A stretch of 64,000 bases of DNA. Origin: Brevundimonas viscosa. Lineage in GTDB: Bacteria; Pseudomonadota; Alphaproteobacteria; Caulobacterales; Caulobacteraceae. A program made the translations under genes and the position numbers. How positions within the stretch are numbered: position 1 is the stretch's first letter; each line of letters starts with the position of its first letter. The stretch spans positions 310,001 to 374,000 of the forward strand of contig NZ_FOZV01000002.1 of the NCBI RefSeq assembly GCF_900116065.1, in the 5' to 3' direction. Of this stretch, positions 48,407 through 56,519 are shown piece after piece. Under the pieces are notes generated by a model, which did not search any database, was not told the DNA's origin, and saw only the letters and a program-made list of their open reading frames with translations.

Positions 48407-49286
48407 CCACCCGCTCCGACGAGGTCTCTTCGGGAGTCTCGGGCAGTTCCGGGGCCTGTCTGGAGCGGGCGGCGATCTCCATCTCGGTGGCGAAGGCGCC
48501 GCCGTAGAAGATGGCGTTGACGTTCCAGGACAGCCAGATCAGCAGGACCACCACGGCGCCGACCGAGCCGTAGGTCGCGCCCAGCGGGGCGATCTGCTCG
48601 ACGTAGATGGCGCACAGCCAGGACGAAATGGTCGAGAACACCGTCGCGATCACCCCTCCGGTGATCGACGGTCCCCAGGCCACCGGAGTGCGGTGGGACA
48701 TGGCGTAGCGGTAGAGCAGGGTCAGGCCGACGGCGAGGCCGAGCGCCGGCCACAGTCCGTTCGCCGGCAGACCGCCGCCGCCCTCTCCCGGTCCGGTGTG
48801 TTCGAGCAGGCGCGAGGTGACCACGGCCCCCGACACCACGGTGAACAGGGCGAAGGCGAACAGGGCCACGAAGAAGGCCAGCAGGTTGAAGCGGAAGAAG
48901 CCGTGCGGCTCGGTCTCGTCGTGGATCAGGTTCAGGCCCGCGAGCAGCGCCTTGAAGCCCCGGTGCGCGGCGTAACCGCCGATGACCAGGGCGAGGAAGC
49001 TCTGCGTCGACACCGTGCTGGCCGAGGCGTTGGCCAGGCGCTCGATCTCCTGAAGGAAGATGGCCCGGGCGGCGTAGGGCATCACGTCCGCGAGCGCCGC
49101 GGCCTGCTCGCTGACCTGACCGATGCTGAGCACCGCCTTGTAGAAGCCGATGAGGATCGCGATGGCCGGGAACACAGCCAGCAGCGCGAAGAAGGACACG
49201 CCGCCCGTGTAGAGCATGACGTCGCGGCCCCAGCTTCGCGCGAAGGCCTTCGCCGCCAGCCGACCCCAGTGGCCGGGCGTCGTCAT
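48369..49286 (-). CDS. YihY/BrkB family inner-membrane protein
   Basis: This protein of about 305 residues has six membrane helices typical of the YihY/virulence-factor-BrkB family. GGVSFFALLAVFPAIAILIG, LVIGGYAAHRGFKALLAGLN, YGSVGAVVVLLIWLSWNVN and FYGGAFATEME are conserved blocks. Despite the old RNase BN label, no nuclease activity belongs to this family; the role is unknown. The start is uncertain: ATG 49286 is used, but in-frame GTG 49322 and TTG 49334 are possible, and a strong AAGGAGG lies still farther upstream. Confidence 0.85.
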   Translation of the reverse strand: MTTPGHWGRLAAKAFARSWGRDVMLYTGGVSFFALLAVFPAIAILIGFYKAVLSIGQVSEQAAALADVMPYAARAIFLQEIERLANASASTVSTQSFLALVIGGYAAHRGFKALLAGLNLIHDETEPHGFFRFNLLAFFVALFAFALFTVVSGAVVTSRLLEHTGPGEGGGGLPANGLWPALGLAVGLTLLYRYAMSHRTPVAWGPSITGGVIATVFSTISSWLCAIYVEQIAPLGATYGSVGAVVVLLIWLSWNVNAIFYGGAFATEMEIAARSRQAPELPETPEETSSERVVSLSARRASRPR

Positions 49287-49501
49287 CTGCGTCCCGGCGC
49301 CCCGTTCGGAAGTTGCGTTCACCCGGTTCCCCAACCGTCCCGACAGGCGCCCTCCTTAACGCAATTCTCCCGGGAGGAAACATGCGGAGCCCGTCGTCCC
49401 GGCACAAACCTGCGTGAACCGTTGCCTCGCCACGGCGCTCCTCGCTATGGTCCCGCCCCTGAAGACCGCTCCGGGGCTGGGGGCGTCTGGAGAACTCCAC
49501 C

Positions 49502-50812
49502 TTGGCTTCCGATCCGCGCATTCTGGTCGTCGCGCCGGACGATGGCCTTGTCGGCCCCCTGTGTCAGGGACTCGACGCCCTCGGCTGGCGAACGGTCACG
49601 GCCCGGTCGTTGGTCGGGGCGGTGCAGGTCCTGATCGACTGGCCGCTCGAGGCGGTCATCCTCGACAGCCGGCTGGCCGAGGCGAAGGCGGGCGTCGAGG
49701 CGATGCGCCAGACGGTGTCGCCGCGCCGGTTGCCGGTGCTCGCAATCGGGTCGGAAGCGGCCAGTTGGGAGGCAGGACGGGTCGAGATCGCCATGTCCGC
49801 GCCGCCGCACGCGGCCCAGGCCGCTCTCCGACTCGAACATCTGGTCCGCGCCGCCATCGCCGAGGAGGAGGTCAGCCTGCGCGAGGCGACCTTCGCCGCG
49901 CGCGGCGAGCCGCTGCCGGCGGCAGAGCCCGACCCCTCCCCGCTGCGGGTGCTCGCCGCCGGAAAGCCGGACCGGCGCTTTCTCGCCCTCTCCAACTCCC
50001 TGACCGCCCTCGGCTGCGACGTCATCGCGGCGCCGACGCCCTATACCGCCTTCGACTACCTCCACGAGCGGCCGTTCGATGCCGCCGTGCTGTGGGGGGG
50101 CGAGGACCACGCCCCGGCCCTTTCCATCGCTTCGGGGATGAAGCGCAACACCCGCCTCTATCACGTGCCGGCGGTGCTCTATCTGCGCGGCTCTGCCGAG
50201 ATCAATCTGGCCGAGCTGTACAACCGCGGCTTCGCCGACGTCGCGGCCGCCGACACGCCGGAAGAGGAAACCGCCGGGCGCATCGTCGCCCTCGCCCGGG
50301 CCCATCGTCGGCACGTCGCGATCCGCCGCACCCTCGAGGGCGCCCGCGCCTCCGGTCTGACGGACCCGGCGACGGGCCTGTTCACCCCCGAGCTGTTCGC
50401 CGCCCATCTGGCCCGCGTGGTCGACGGCGCCCGCCTTCGGCGTCGGCCGCTGTCTGTGGCGGTCCTGCGGATAGCCGCCACCGAGGCGATCGCCGCCGCC
50501 CGGGAGGGCGGCTGGCTGGACCGGGCGCTTCCCCAGGTCGGCGCCATGGTCTCGCGCCTGATCCGGACGGAAGACACGGCCGCCCGCCTGGCCCCGGACG
50601 TCTTCGCCCTCGCCCTGCCGGCCACGCGGGGCCCGGCCGCCCGTATCGCCGCGGACCGGATCGCTGCCGTGATTGGCTGCACGGCCTTCGATGCAGGACC
50701 CGAGCACCCGCCGTTCGTGGTCGAGTTCGAAGTGGGCGTGAGCGAGATCGGGCCCGAGGAGTCGCCCGCGGCCGCGCTGGAGCGTGCCCGCGCCGGCATC
50801 GGCCGTCGCTGA
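49502..50812 (+). CDS. popA: PopA-like c-di-GMP effector: REC-REC-degenerate GGDEF
   Basis: The 436-residue soluble protein has two receiver domains (about 5-120 and 147-262) and a GGDEF-fold domain (about 275-434). The first receiver keeps its acceptor D55 in AVILDSRL; the second has Trp (AVLW) where aspartate is expected. The GGDEF signature is APDVF (364-368), so cyclase activity is unlikely, but the inhibitory-site motif RTED (355-358) stands at the right spacing for c-di-GMP binding. This is the layout of Caulobacter PopA, the PleD paralogue that helps target CtrA for ClpXP degradation. Start TTG 49502 has GGAG nine bases upstream. The orthology is inferred. Confidence 0.8.
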   Translation: MASDPRILVVAPDDGLVGPLCQGLDALGWRTVTARSLVGAVQVLIDWPLEAVILDSRLAEAKAGVEAMRQTVSPRRLPVLAIGSEAASWEAGRVEIAMSAPPHAAQAALRLEHLVRAAIAEEEVSLREATFAARGEPLPAAEPDPSPLRVLAAGKPDRRFLALSNSLTALGCDVIAAPTPYTAFDYLHERPFDAAVLWGGEDHAPALSIASGMKRNTRLYHVPAVLYLRGSAEINLAELYNRGFADVAAADTPEEETAGRIVALARAHRRHVAIRRTLEGARASGLTDPATGLFTPELFAAHLARVVDGARLRRRPLSVAVLRIAATEAIAAAREGGWLDRALPQVGAMVSRLIRTEDTAARLAPDVFALALPATRGPAARIAADRIAAVIGCTAFDAGPEHPPFVVEFEVGVSEIGPEESPAAALERARAGIGRR

Positions 50813-50813
50813 T

Positions 50814-50831
50814 TTGACAATTTCTTCTGTC
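50814..50831. promoter_or_regulatory. Inverted repeat upstream of the second ArsR-type gene
   Basis: TTGACA (50814-50819) and GACA-N8-TGTC (50816-50831) sit in a short AT-rich patch between popA and the ArsR-type gene. The arms could form an operator for the downstream repressor. No -10 box at normal spacing is seen. Confidence 0.3.
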
Positions 50832-50833
50832 TA

Positions 50834-51445
50834 ATGAAAAGTGGGGCCATGACGCCCCGCCCTTCCGCCCTGCTCGACGACCAGGACGCCGCGCATCTCG
50901 CGCTGGCCCCGATCCGCCGGCGCATTCTCGCCGCCCTGGCGGAGCCTGCATCGGCGGCCGGCCTGGCCGAACGGCTCGGCATGCCGCGGCAGAAGATCGG
51001 CTATCATCTTCGGGCTCTCGAGACGGCGGGACTGGTGCGGCCGGCCGGCGAACGGCGCAAACGAGGCTTCACCGAGAAGCTGTTTGTCGCCGCCGGCGCC
51101 TTTGTGCTGGATCCTGCGCTGCTCCAGGCGCCGCCCGACCCCGACGCCGTCGACGCCCAGGACCGCCACGCCAGCGGTCACCTGATCGCCGCCGCCTCGG
51201 CCATGGTCCGCGACGTCGCCCGCATGCGCGACGTCGCCGCGGCCGAGGGCTCGCGCCTGCTCACCCTCACGGTCGAAGCCGACGTGAGCTTCGCCGAACC
51301 TGCGGACTTCGACGCCTTCTCCGATGAGCTGGCCGAAGCCGTCGCGACCCTCGCCCGCAGGTACGCGGCCCCGTCGGGCCGGCGTTTTCGCCTCATCGCC
51401 GCCGGCCATCCCGCCGTCAAACGGCCCACGCCCGTGAAGAACTGA
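50834..51445 (+). CDS. ArsR-type helix-turn-helix regulator
   Basis: The 203-residue protein has an N-terminal winged helix (about 20-80: LAPIRRRILAALAEPASAAGLAERL, then RQKIGYHLRALETAGLV) and an extra C-terminal region of about 110 residues. That part has two helices and a strand-rich segment (RLLTLTVEADVSFAEPADF). The layout resembles YczG/ArsR-like regulators with an added ligand domain. It overlaps by one base (TGATG) an SRPBCC gene downstream, its probable partner. ATG 50849 is an alternative start; neither ATG has a clear ribosome-binding site. Confidence 0.82.
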   Translation: MKSGAMTPRPSALLDDQDAAHLALAPIRRRILAALAEPASAAGLAERLGMPRQKIGYHLRALETAGLVRPAGERRKRGFTEKLFVAAGAFVLDPALLQAPPDPDAVDAQDRHASGHLIAAASAMVRDVARMRDVAAAEGSRLLTLTVEADVSFAEPADFDAFSDELAEAVATLARRYAAPSGRRFRLIAAGHPAVKRPTPVKN

Positions 51446-52191
51446 TGATCGCCATGACAGACGCCCCCGCTCCCATGGAGGACCATGTCCTCGTCGAGGT
51501 CACGGTCCCCGCACCGGCAGACGTGGTCTGGGACGCCCTGCGCGATCCGGCGAAGATCAGGGACTGGTTCGGCTGGGAGGCCGACAGCCTGAAGGACGAG
51601 ATCGACTTCATCTTCGTCACCCATGCCCGCGCCGACGAGGCGACGAGGACCGTCGTCTTCGAGGGCGTCAACGACCGCTATGAGGTGGAGGCGCGCGGCG
51701 ACTCCAGCGTGGTGCGTGTTGTGCGCTCCGCCCCGGCAGGCAGCTGGACCGACGTCTTCGACGGCATGATCGAGGGCTGGATCTCCTTCACCTGGCAGTT
51801 GGCCTTCGCCCTCGCCCGCCATGGCCTGAAGCGGCGTCGCACCCTGTTCTTCTCCGGCCCGCCGCGCGAGGACAGGCTGGGTCGCGGCCTGCTCGGCCTC
51901 GACGCCGCGCCCGCCGCCGGAGAAGCGTGGGCCGGTCCGCTCGGCCCGGAAGCGGACGCCGCCGGCGAGGTCTGGTTCACCGCCCGCCACCAGACCGGCG
52001 TCACCGTCGACGCCTGGGGCGACGGCCTGCTGGTCGTCGTCGACCAGCCGCCGTCGGAGAAACACCCACGCGGTTTCGTCATGCTGACCCTGACCACTTA
52101 CGGCCTGTCAGAAGCGGCGCTCGCCGAGCTGCGCACCCGCTGGCAGGCGTGGTGGGAGAAACGCTTCGAGAGCGCCGCGCCGGGCTGCTAG
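51445..52191 (+). CDS. SRPBCC domain protein paired with an ArsR-type regulator
   Basis: This 248-residue protein opens with VLVEVTVPAPADVVWDALRDPAKIRDWFGW, the start of an SRPBCC/AHSA1 ligand-binding domain, and has IEGWISFTWQLAFALARH as the long helix near residue 120. A second part of about 110 residues (about 140-245) follows, ending with a basic/aromatic helix (LRTRWQAWWEKRFE). This tail is longer than in simple AHSA1 proteins. It is co-translated with the ArsR-type regulator. The ligand is unknown. Confidence 0.82.
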   Translation: MIAMTDAPAPMEDHVLVEVTVPAPADVVWDALRDPAKIRDWFGWEADSLKDEIDFIFVTHARADEATRTVVFEGVNDRYEVEARGDSSVVRVVRSAPAGSWTDVFDGMIEGWISFTWQLAFALARHGLKRRRTLFFSGPPREDRLGRGLLGLDAAPAAGEAWAGPLGPEADAAGEVWFTARHQTGVTVDAWGDGLLVVVDQPPSEKHPRGFVMLTLTTYGLSEAALAELRTRWQAWWEKRFESAAPGC

Positions 52192-52236
52192 GGGGAACGC
52201 CGTTCGAATCATGGCTGCTGGCCAGCTGGAGGGCTC

Positions 52237-52659
52237 ATGAAACTCGCGATCACGATCTTGTCCGCCGTACTGGTCGCCTCATGGGCCAGCGCGGCCGGGG
52301 CGCAGGATGATGCGCCGAACACACCTGCCTATGCCGCTTGCATGGAAGGCGCGGGCGGCGTCACGGCCCTGGTCCGGGAGTGCATCTCGGAGGAGCACGC
52401 GCAGCAGGACGCCCTGCTGAACGAGGCTTACCGCGAACTGATCGGGCGACTGGACTCCGAAGCTCGGAGCGACCTGCGAAACGCCCAGCGAACCTGGATC
52501 GCCTTCCGCGACGCCGAGTGCGCCTGGCGGGCGTCGGGCGAGACGGGAACCATGGGGCCGCTGATCATCGACAGCTGCCAGCTCGGGTTGACGACCGAGC
52601 GCGCGGCGCGGCTGCAGACTGATCTGGGCCGGGTCAGCGAACGGGCCCCGTCCGACTGA
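52237..52659 (+). CDS. LprI-like (DUF1311) periplasmic protein
   Basis: The 140-residue protein has a signal peptide (1-22, cleavage after GAQ or AGA) and a helical domain with cysteines C35, C49, C96 and C114. The pattern QDALLNEAYRELIGRL...RNAQRTWIAFRDAECAW is typical of the LprI/DUF1311 group. One member, LprI of Mycobacterium, inhibits lysozyme; most are uncharacterised. GGAGG lies about five bases before ATG 52237. It converges on mfd. Confidence 0.83.
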   Translation: MKLAITILSAVLVASWASAAGAQDDAPNTPAYAACMEGAGGVTALVRECISEEHAQQDALLNEAYRELIGRLDSEARSDLRNAQRTWIAFRDAECAWRASGETGTMGPLIIDSCQLGLTTERAARLQTDLGRVSERAPSD

Positions 52660-52677
52660 GGGGCCGGGGGAGGCGCC

Positions 52678-55600
52678 TCAGGCCGCCCCCGCAACCCGCG
52701 CGAGGTCGGCCGTGATCCGCTCGGCCACCTTCAGACGGTCCTCGGGCGTGTCCCAGTCGCCCTTGACCACGATCTTCTGGTCCGGGCGGATCTTCCAGAA
52801 GGCGTGGTTCTTCTGGATCAGCCCGACCAGGCCGGCCGGGTTGGGGAAGGCGTTGCCGCGCAGGGTCAGGACGGCGCCCTTGGGGCCCACGTCGATGCGC
52901 TCGATGCAGGCCGTCTTGCAGTTGGCCTTGATGCCCACGATGCGCAGCAGCTGTTTCGCCTCGTCCGGCAGCGGGCCGAAGCGATCGATCAGCTCGGCGG
53001 CCAGCGCTTCCCGGCTCTCGCTGTTCTCGGCGTCCGACAGGCGGCGGTACAGGCTCAGACGGACATTCAGGTCCGGGACGTAATCCTCTGGAATCAGGAC
53101 CGCGGCGCCAACATTGATGGCCGGCGACCAGCCGCGGTCGATCTCCTCGCCATCGCCTTCCGCCTTGAGGCTGGCGACGGCGTCCTCGAGCATCTGCTGG
53201 TACAGCTCGACGCCCACCTCGCGGATGTGGCCCGACTGCTCGTCGCCGAGCAGGTTGCCGCCGCCGCGCTGATCGAGGTCGTGGCTGGCGAGCTGGAAGC
53301 CGGCGCCGAGGTTGTCCAGCGACTGCAGCACCTGCAGCCGCCGCTCGGCGGACAGGCTCATCGGCTTCTCGTTGGGCGTGGTCAGATAGGCAAAGGCGCG
53401 GGCCTTGGACCGGCCGACCCGGCCGCGGATCTGGTACAGCTGGGCCAGGCCGAACATGTCGGCGCGGTGCACGATCAGGGTGTTGGCGGTCGGGATGTCG
53501 AGACCGCTTTCGACGATCGTCGTCGAGACCAGCACGTCGTACTGGCCGTCGTAGAAGGCGCTCATCACGTCTTCCAGCTGGGTCGCCGACATCTGGCCGT
53601 GGCCGACCACGAACTTCACCTCGGGGACCTGTTCGCGCAGGAAGCGCTCTATCTCTGGCAGGTCTTTCAGCCGCGGCGCGACATAGTAGGCCTGGCCGCC
53701 GCGATACTTCTCGCGCAGCAGGGCCTCGCGCACCAGCACCGGGTCCCACGGCGTGACATAGGTCCGCACCGCCAGGCGATCCACAGGAGGCGTGGCGATG
53801 ATCGACATCTCGCGGATGCCCGACAGCGCCATCTGCAGGGTGCGGGGGATGGGCGTCGCCGTCAGGGTCAGCAGGTGTACGTCGGCGCGCAGGGTCTTCA
53901 GCTTCTCCTTGTGCTTGACCCCGAAGTGCTGCTCCTCGTCGACGATGACGAGGCCGAGGTCCTTGAAGCCGACCTGCTCGCTCAGCACCGCATGGGTGCC
54001 GACGACGATCTCGAAGCTGCCGTCCTTCAGCCCGGCGCGGGTCTCGGCCGCGTCCTTCGCCGTGACCATGCGCGACAGGTGGCGGACCTTGACCGGCCAG
54101 CCGGAGAAGCGCTCGCTGAAGGTCTTGAAGTGCTGCCGCGCCAGCAGGGTCGTGGGGCACACCACGGCGACCTGCTGGCCGCTCATGGCCACCACGAACG
54201 CGGCGCGCAGCGCCACCTCGGTCTTGCCGAAGCCGACGTCGCCGCAGATCAGCCGGTCCATTGGCGTGCCCTTGCCGAGGTCCTCCAGCACGTCGGCGAT
54301 GGCGTTGAGCTGGTCCTCGGTCTCCTCGTAGGGGAAGCGGGCGCAGAACTCGTCGAACAGGCCGTGCGGCGGCTCCACCGCGTCGGTCCGGCGCAGCGCC
54401 CGCTTGGCGGCCAGCGCGATCAGCCCCTCGGCCATGGCGCGCAGCCGCTCCTTGGCCTTCGCCTTCCTCGCCTGCCAGCCGGCACCGCCCAGCCGGTCCA
54501 GCTGCACCCCGTCGGCGTCGGTCCCGTAGCGGGTCAGCAGGTCGATGTTCTCGACCGGCAGATACAGCTTGGACTCGCCGGCGTAGAGCAGCTCCAGGCA
54601 GTCGTGCGGCGCCTCCTGGATCTCCAGCGTCTTCAGGCCTTCGTAGCGGCCGATGCCGTGGTCGAGGTGGACCACCAGGTCGCCGGTGGTCAGGGCCGAG
54701 GCCTCGGCGAGGAAGTTCGAGGCGCGCCGCTTCTTGCGCGGCCGCGCCAGCCGGTCGCCGAGGATGTCGGTCTCGGAGATAACGGCGACCTCGTCGGTCT
54801 CGAAGCCGTGCTCCACCGGCAGCACGCCGCGCAGGAACAGCCCCTCCGGCGCCGCCTGCACGTCGGCCCAGTCGCGCACCGCCACGACGTGCTCCAGCCC
54901 GTGATCGGCCAGCATCGAGGCCAGCCGCTCCGAGGATCCCTCGGTCCACGAGGCGAACAGCACGCGCCTGCCGGCCGCCTTGACCGCCTCGGCATGGCGG
55001 GCGACCGCCTCGAACAGGTTGACGCTGTCCTGGGCGCGCTCGGCCGCGAAGGTGCGCCCCAGCCGCCCGCCGGCGTCCTCGCCCTCGCCCTGGAAGGGCG
55101 AGAAGCGGCGAACGTCGCGCCCGGCCAGGGCCGAGTTCCAGTCCGCCTCCGGGAGGTAGAGCCGGTCCGGCGGCAGGGCGCGGTACGCCGTGCCGCCTTT
55201 GCCCTTCGCCGCCTCGCGCCGCGCCTCCCAGGCGTCCTGGGTCAGGCTCCAGCGCTCCGCCCGCGCCGCCTCCACCTGGTTGTCGAGGAAGATGCGGCCG
55301 TCCTCCGGCAGGTAGTCGAACAGGGTCTCCAGCCGCTCGTAGAGCAGCGGCAGCCAGTGCTCCATGCCCTGCCGCCGCGCGCCCTCGCTGACCGCCGCGT
55401 ACATCGGGTCCTCGCCCGGCGCGCCGAACAGGTTCAGGTAGCCGGTGCGGAACCGCGAGATGCTGTCCGGATCCAGCAAGGCCTCGGACACCGGCGCCAG
55501 CGATACGCTGGTCATCTGGCCGGTCGAACGCTGGGTGTCGGGATCGAAGGTGCGGATCGACTCCAGCTCCGAGCCGAACATGTCCAGCCGCACCGGCTCC

Positions 55601-56130
55601 TCGAAGCCCGGCGGGAAGACGTCGATCACCCCGCCGCGCACCGCGAACTCGCCGCGCTCCGACACGGTCGAGGCGCGCACGTAGCCGTTGGCGGCGAAAT
55701 AGCGCTCCAGCGCCGCGGTATCGAGGTCCAGACCGACCGTGGTCTCGAACCCGGCTCCGCAGGTCGCGTCCCGCGGCGGCGTCCGCTGCATCGCGGCGCT
55801 GACCGTCGTGACCACCAGCAACGGCCGGCTGTCCCCCGCCTCGCGACGCGCCAGCGCCGTCAGGGCCGCCATGCGCTGGGCCGACACGCCGGACGTCGGG
55901 CTCAGCCGGTCGTAGGGCAGACAGTCCCACGCCGGAAACTCGAGCACCTCCATGTCGCCGGCGAAGAACCGGAACGCCTGGGTGAACTCGCCCATGCGGG
56001 CGAAGTCGCGGGCCACGAACAGGCCGACGCCGCCCGCGGCCTTCAGCCGTTCGGCCACGGTCAGGGCGTCCAGCCCCTCCGGCGCGCCGCCCAGGGTGCG
56101 ATCGGCGCGCTTCGGCACGGCGCCGTCCAT
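52678..56130 (-). CDS. mfd: Transcription-repair coupling factor Mfd
   Basis: This 1150-residue ATPase removes RNA polymerase stalled at DNA lesions and recruits UvrA. It has the UvrB-like N-terminal module (about 1-330), the RNA-polymerase-interaction domain (about 480-550, GDLVVHLDHGIGRYEGL), RecG-like helicase lobes with CGDVGFGKTEVALRAAF (Walker A) and VIVDEEQHFGVKHKEKLK, and a C-terminal TRCF domain. It starts at ATG 56130, sharing one base with the sdhE stop (TGATG). Confidence 0.97.
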   Translation of the reverse strand: MDGAVPKRADRTLGGAPEGLDALTVAERLKAAGGVGLFVARDFARMGEFTQAFRFFAGDMEVLEFPAWDCLPYDRLSPTSGVSAQRMAALTALARREAGDSRPLLVVTTVSAAMQRTPPRDATCGAGFETTVGLDLDTAALERYFAANGYVRASTVSERGEFAVRGGVIDVFPPGFEEPVRLDMFGSELESIRTFDPDTQRSTGQMTSVSLAPVSEALLDPDSISRFRTGYLNLFGAPGEDPMYAAVSEGARRQGMEHWLPLLYERLETLFDYLPEDGRIFLDNQVEAARAERWSLTQDAWEARREAAKGKGGTAYRALPPDRLYLPEADWNSALAGRDVRRFSPFQGEGEDAGGRLGRTFAAERAQDSVNLFEAVARHAEAVKAAGRRVLFASWTEGSSERLASMLADHGLEHVVAVRDWADVQAAPEGLFLRGVLPVEHGFETDEVAVISETDILGDRLARPRKKRRASNFLAEASALTTGDLVVHLDHGIGRYEGLKTLEIQEAPHDCLELLYAGESKLYLPVENIDLLTRYGTDADGVQLDRLGGAGWQARKAKAKERLRAMAEGLIALAAKRALRRTDAVEPPHGLFDEFCARFPYEETEDQLNAIADVLEDLGKGTPMDRLICGDVGFGKTEVALRAAFVVAMSGQQVAVVCPTTLLARQHFKTFSERFSGWPVKVRHLSRMVTAKDAAETRAGLKDGSFEIVVGTHAVLSEQVGFKDLGLVIVDEEQHFGVKHKEKLKTLRADVHLLTLTATPIPRTLQMALSGIREMSIIATPPVDRLAVRTYVTPWDPVLVREALLREKYRGGQAYYVAPRLKDLPEIERFLREQVPEVKFVVGHGQMSATQLEDVMSAFYDGQYDVLVSTTIVESGLDIPTANTLIVHRADMFGLAQLYQIRGRVGRSKARAFAYLTTPNEKPMSLSAERRLQVLQSLDNLGAGFQLASHDLDQRGGGNLLGDEQSGHIREVGVELYQQMLEDAVASLKAEGDGEEIDRGWSPAINVGAAVLIPEDYVPDLNVRLSLYRRLSDAENSESREALAAELIDRFGPLPDEAKQLLRIVGIKANCKTACIERIDVGPKGAVLTLRGNAFPNPAGLVGLIQKNHAFWKIRPDQKIVVKGDWDTPEDRLKVAERITADLARVAGAA

Positions 56131-56447
56131 CAGGCGACCCCCTTCGCCACTTCGGCGGCGACGTGTTCGGCCATGAAGGCGCGGATCTTCTGCATTACAG
56201 GTCCGTCGTGCTCTGGCGGAGTGGGGGCGGTCTGGATGATCCAGGCGTAGAGGGCGTGATCGTCGTCCTGCATCAGCAGGGCCTCGAAGGCGTCGAGCTC
56301 CGCGTCATCCAGCGTCGGTCCGACCTCCTCCGCGAACGGCCCCAGCACCAGGTCGGCCTCGCGGAAGCCGCGCCGCCACGCCCGGAAGGCGATGCGGCCC
56401 AGCCGGGCCTGTCGGGTCTCGTTCGCACGCGCGTTCGTATCGGCCAC
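56130..56447 (-). CDS. sdhE: FAD assembly factor SdhE
   Basis: The 105-residue helical protein matches SdhE/SDHAF2, which promotes covalent flavinylation of succinate dehydrogenase. The RGxxE motif is visible as AWRRGFREADLVLGPFAEE, followed by FEALLMQDDDHALYAWI. GTG 56447 is chosen because AAGGA stands five bases before it and family members begin shortly before RLGRIAFRAWRRG; the open frame continues far upstream without meaning. It is coupled to mfd and divergent from recG with 72 bases between. Confidence 0.9.
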   Translation of the reverse strand: MADTNARANETRQARLGRIAFRAWRRGFREADLVLGPFAEEVGPTLDDAELDAFEALLMQDDDHALYAWIIQTAPTPPEHDGPVMQKIRAFMAEHVAAEVAKGVA

Positions 56448-56519
56448 AAGAATCCTTGCCCGGTCCACATCTTCTAACAGGGCCGTCCAGATAGCGTTCC
56501 AGACGCCCCGCCGCCAGCT

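Noticed and set aside
48369..49286. Ribonuclease BN
   Set aside because: The old name for YihY/BrkB proteins is a misannotation. The sequence is a six-helix membrane protein without nuclease motifs.
49502..50812. Active diguanylate cyclase PleD
   Set aside because: The GGDEF signature is APDVF, so catalysis is not expected. The overall layout fits PopA instead.
52634..56250. Open frames of about 1100 codons on both strands within mfd
   Set aside because: Mfd itself is unmistakable. The other frames are compositionally odd shadows.
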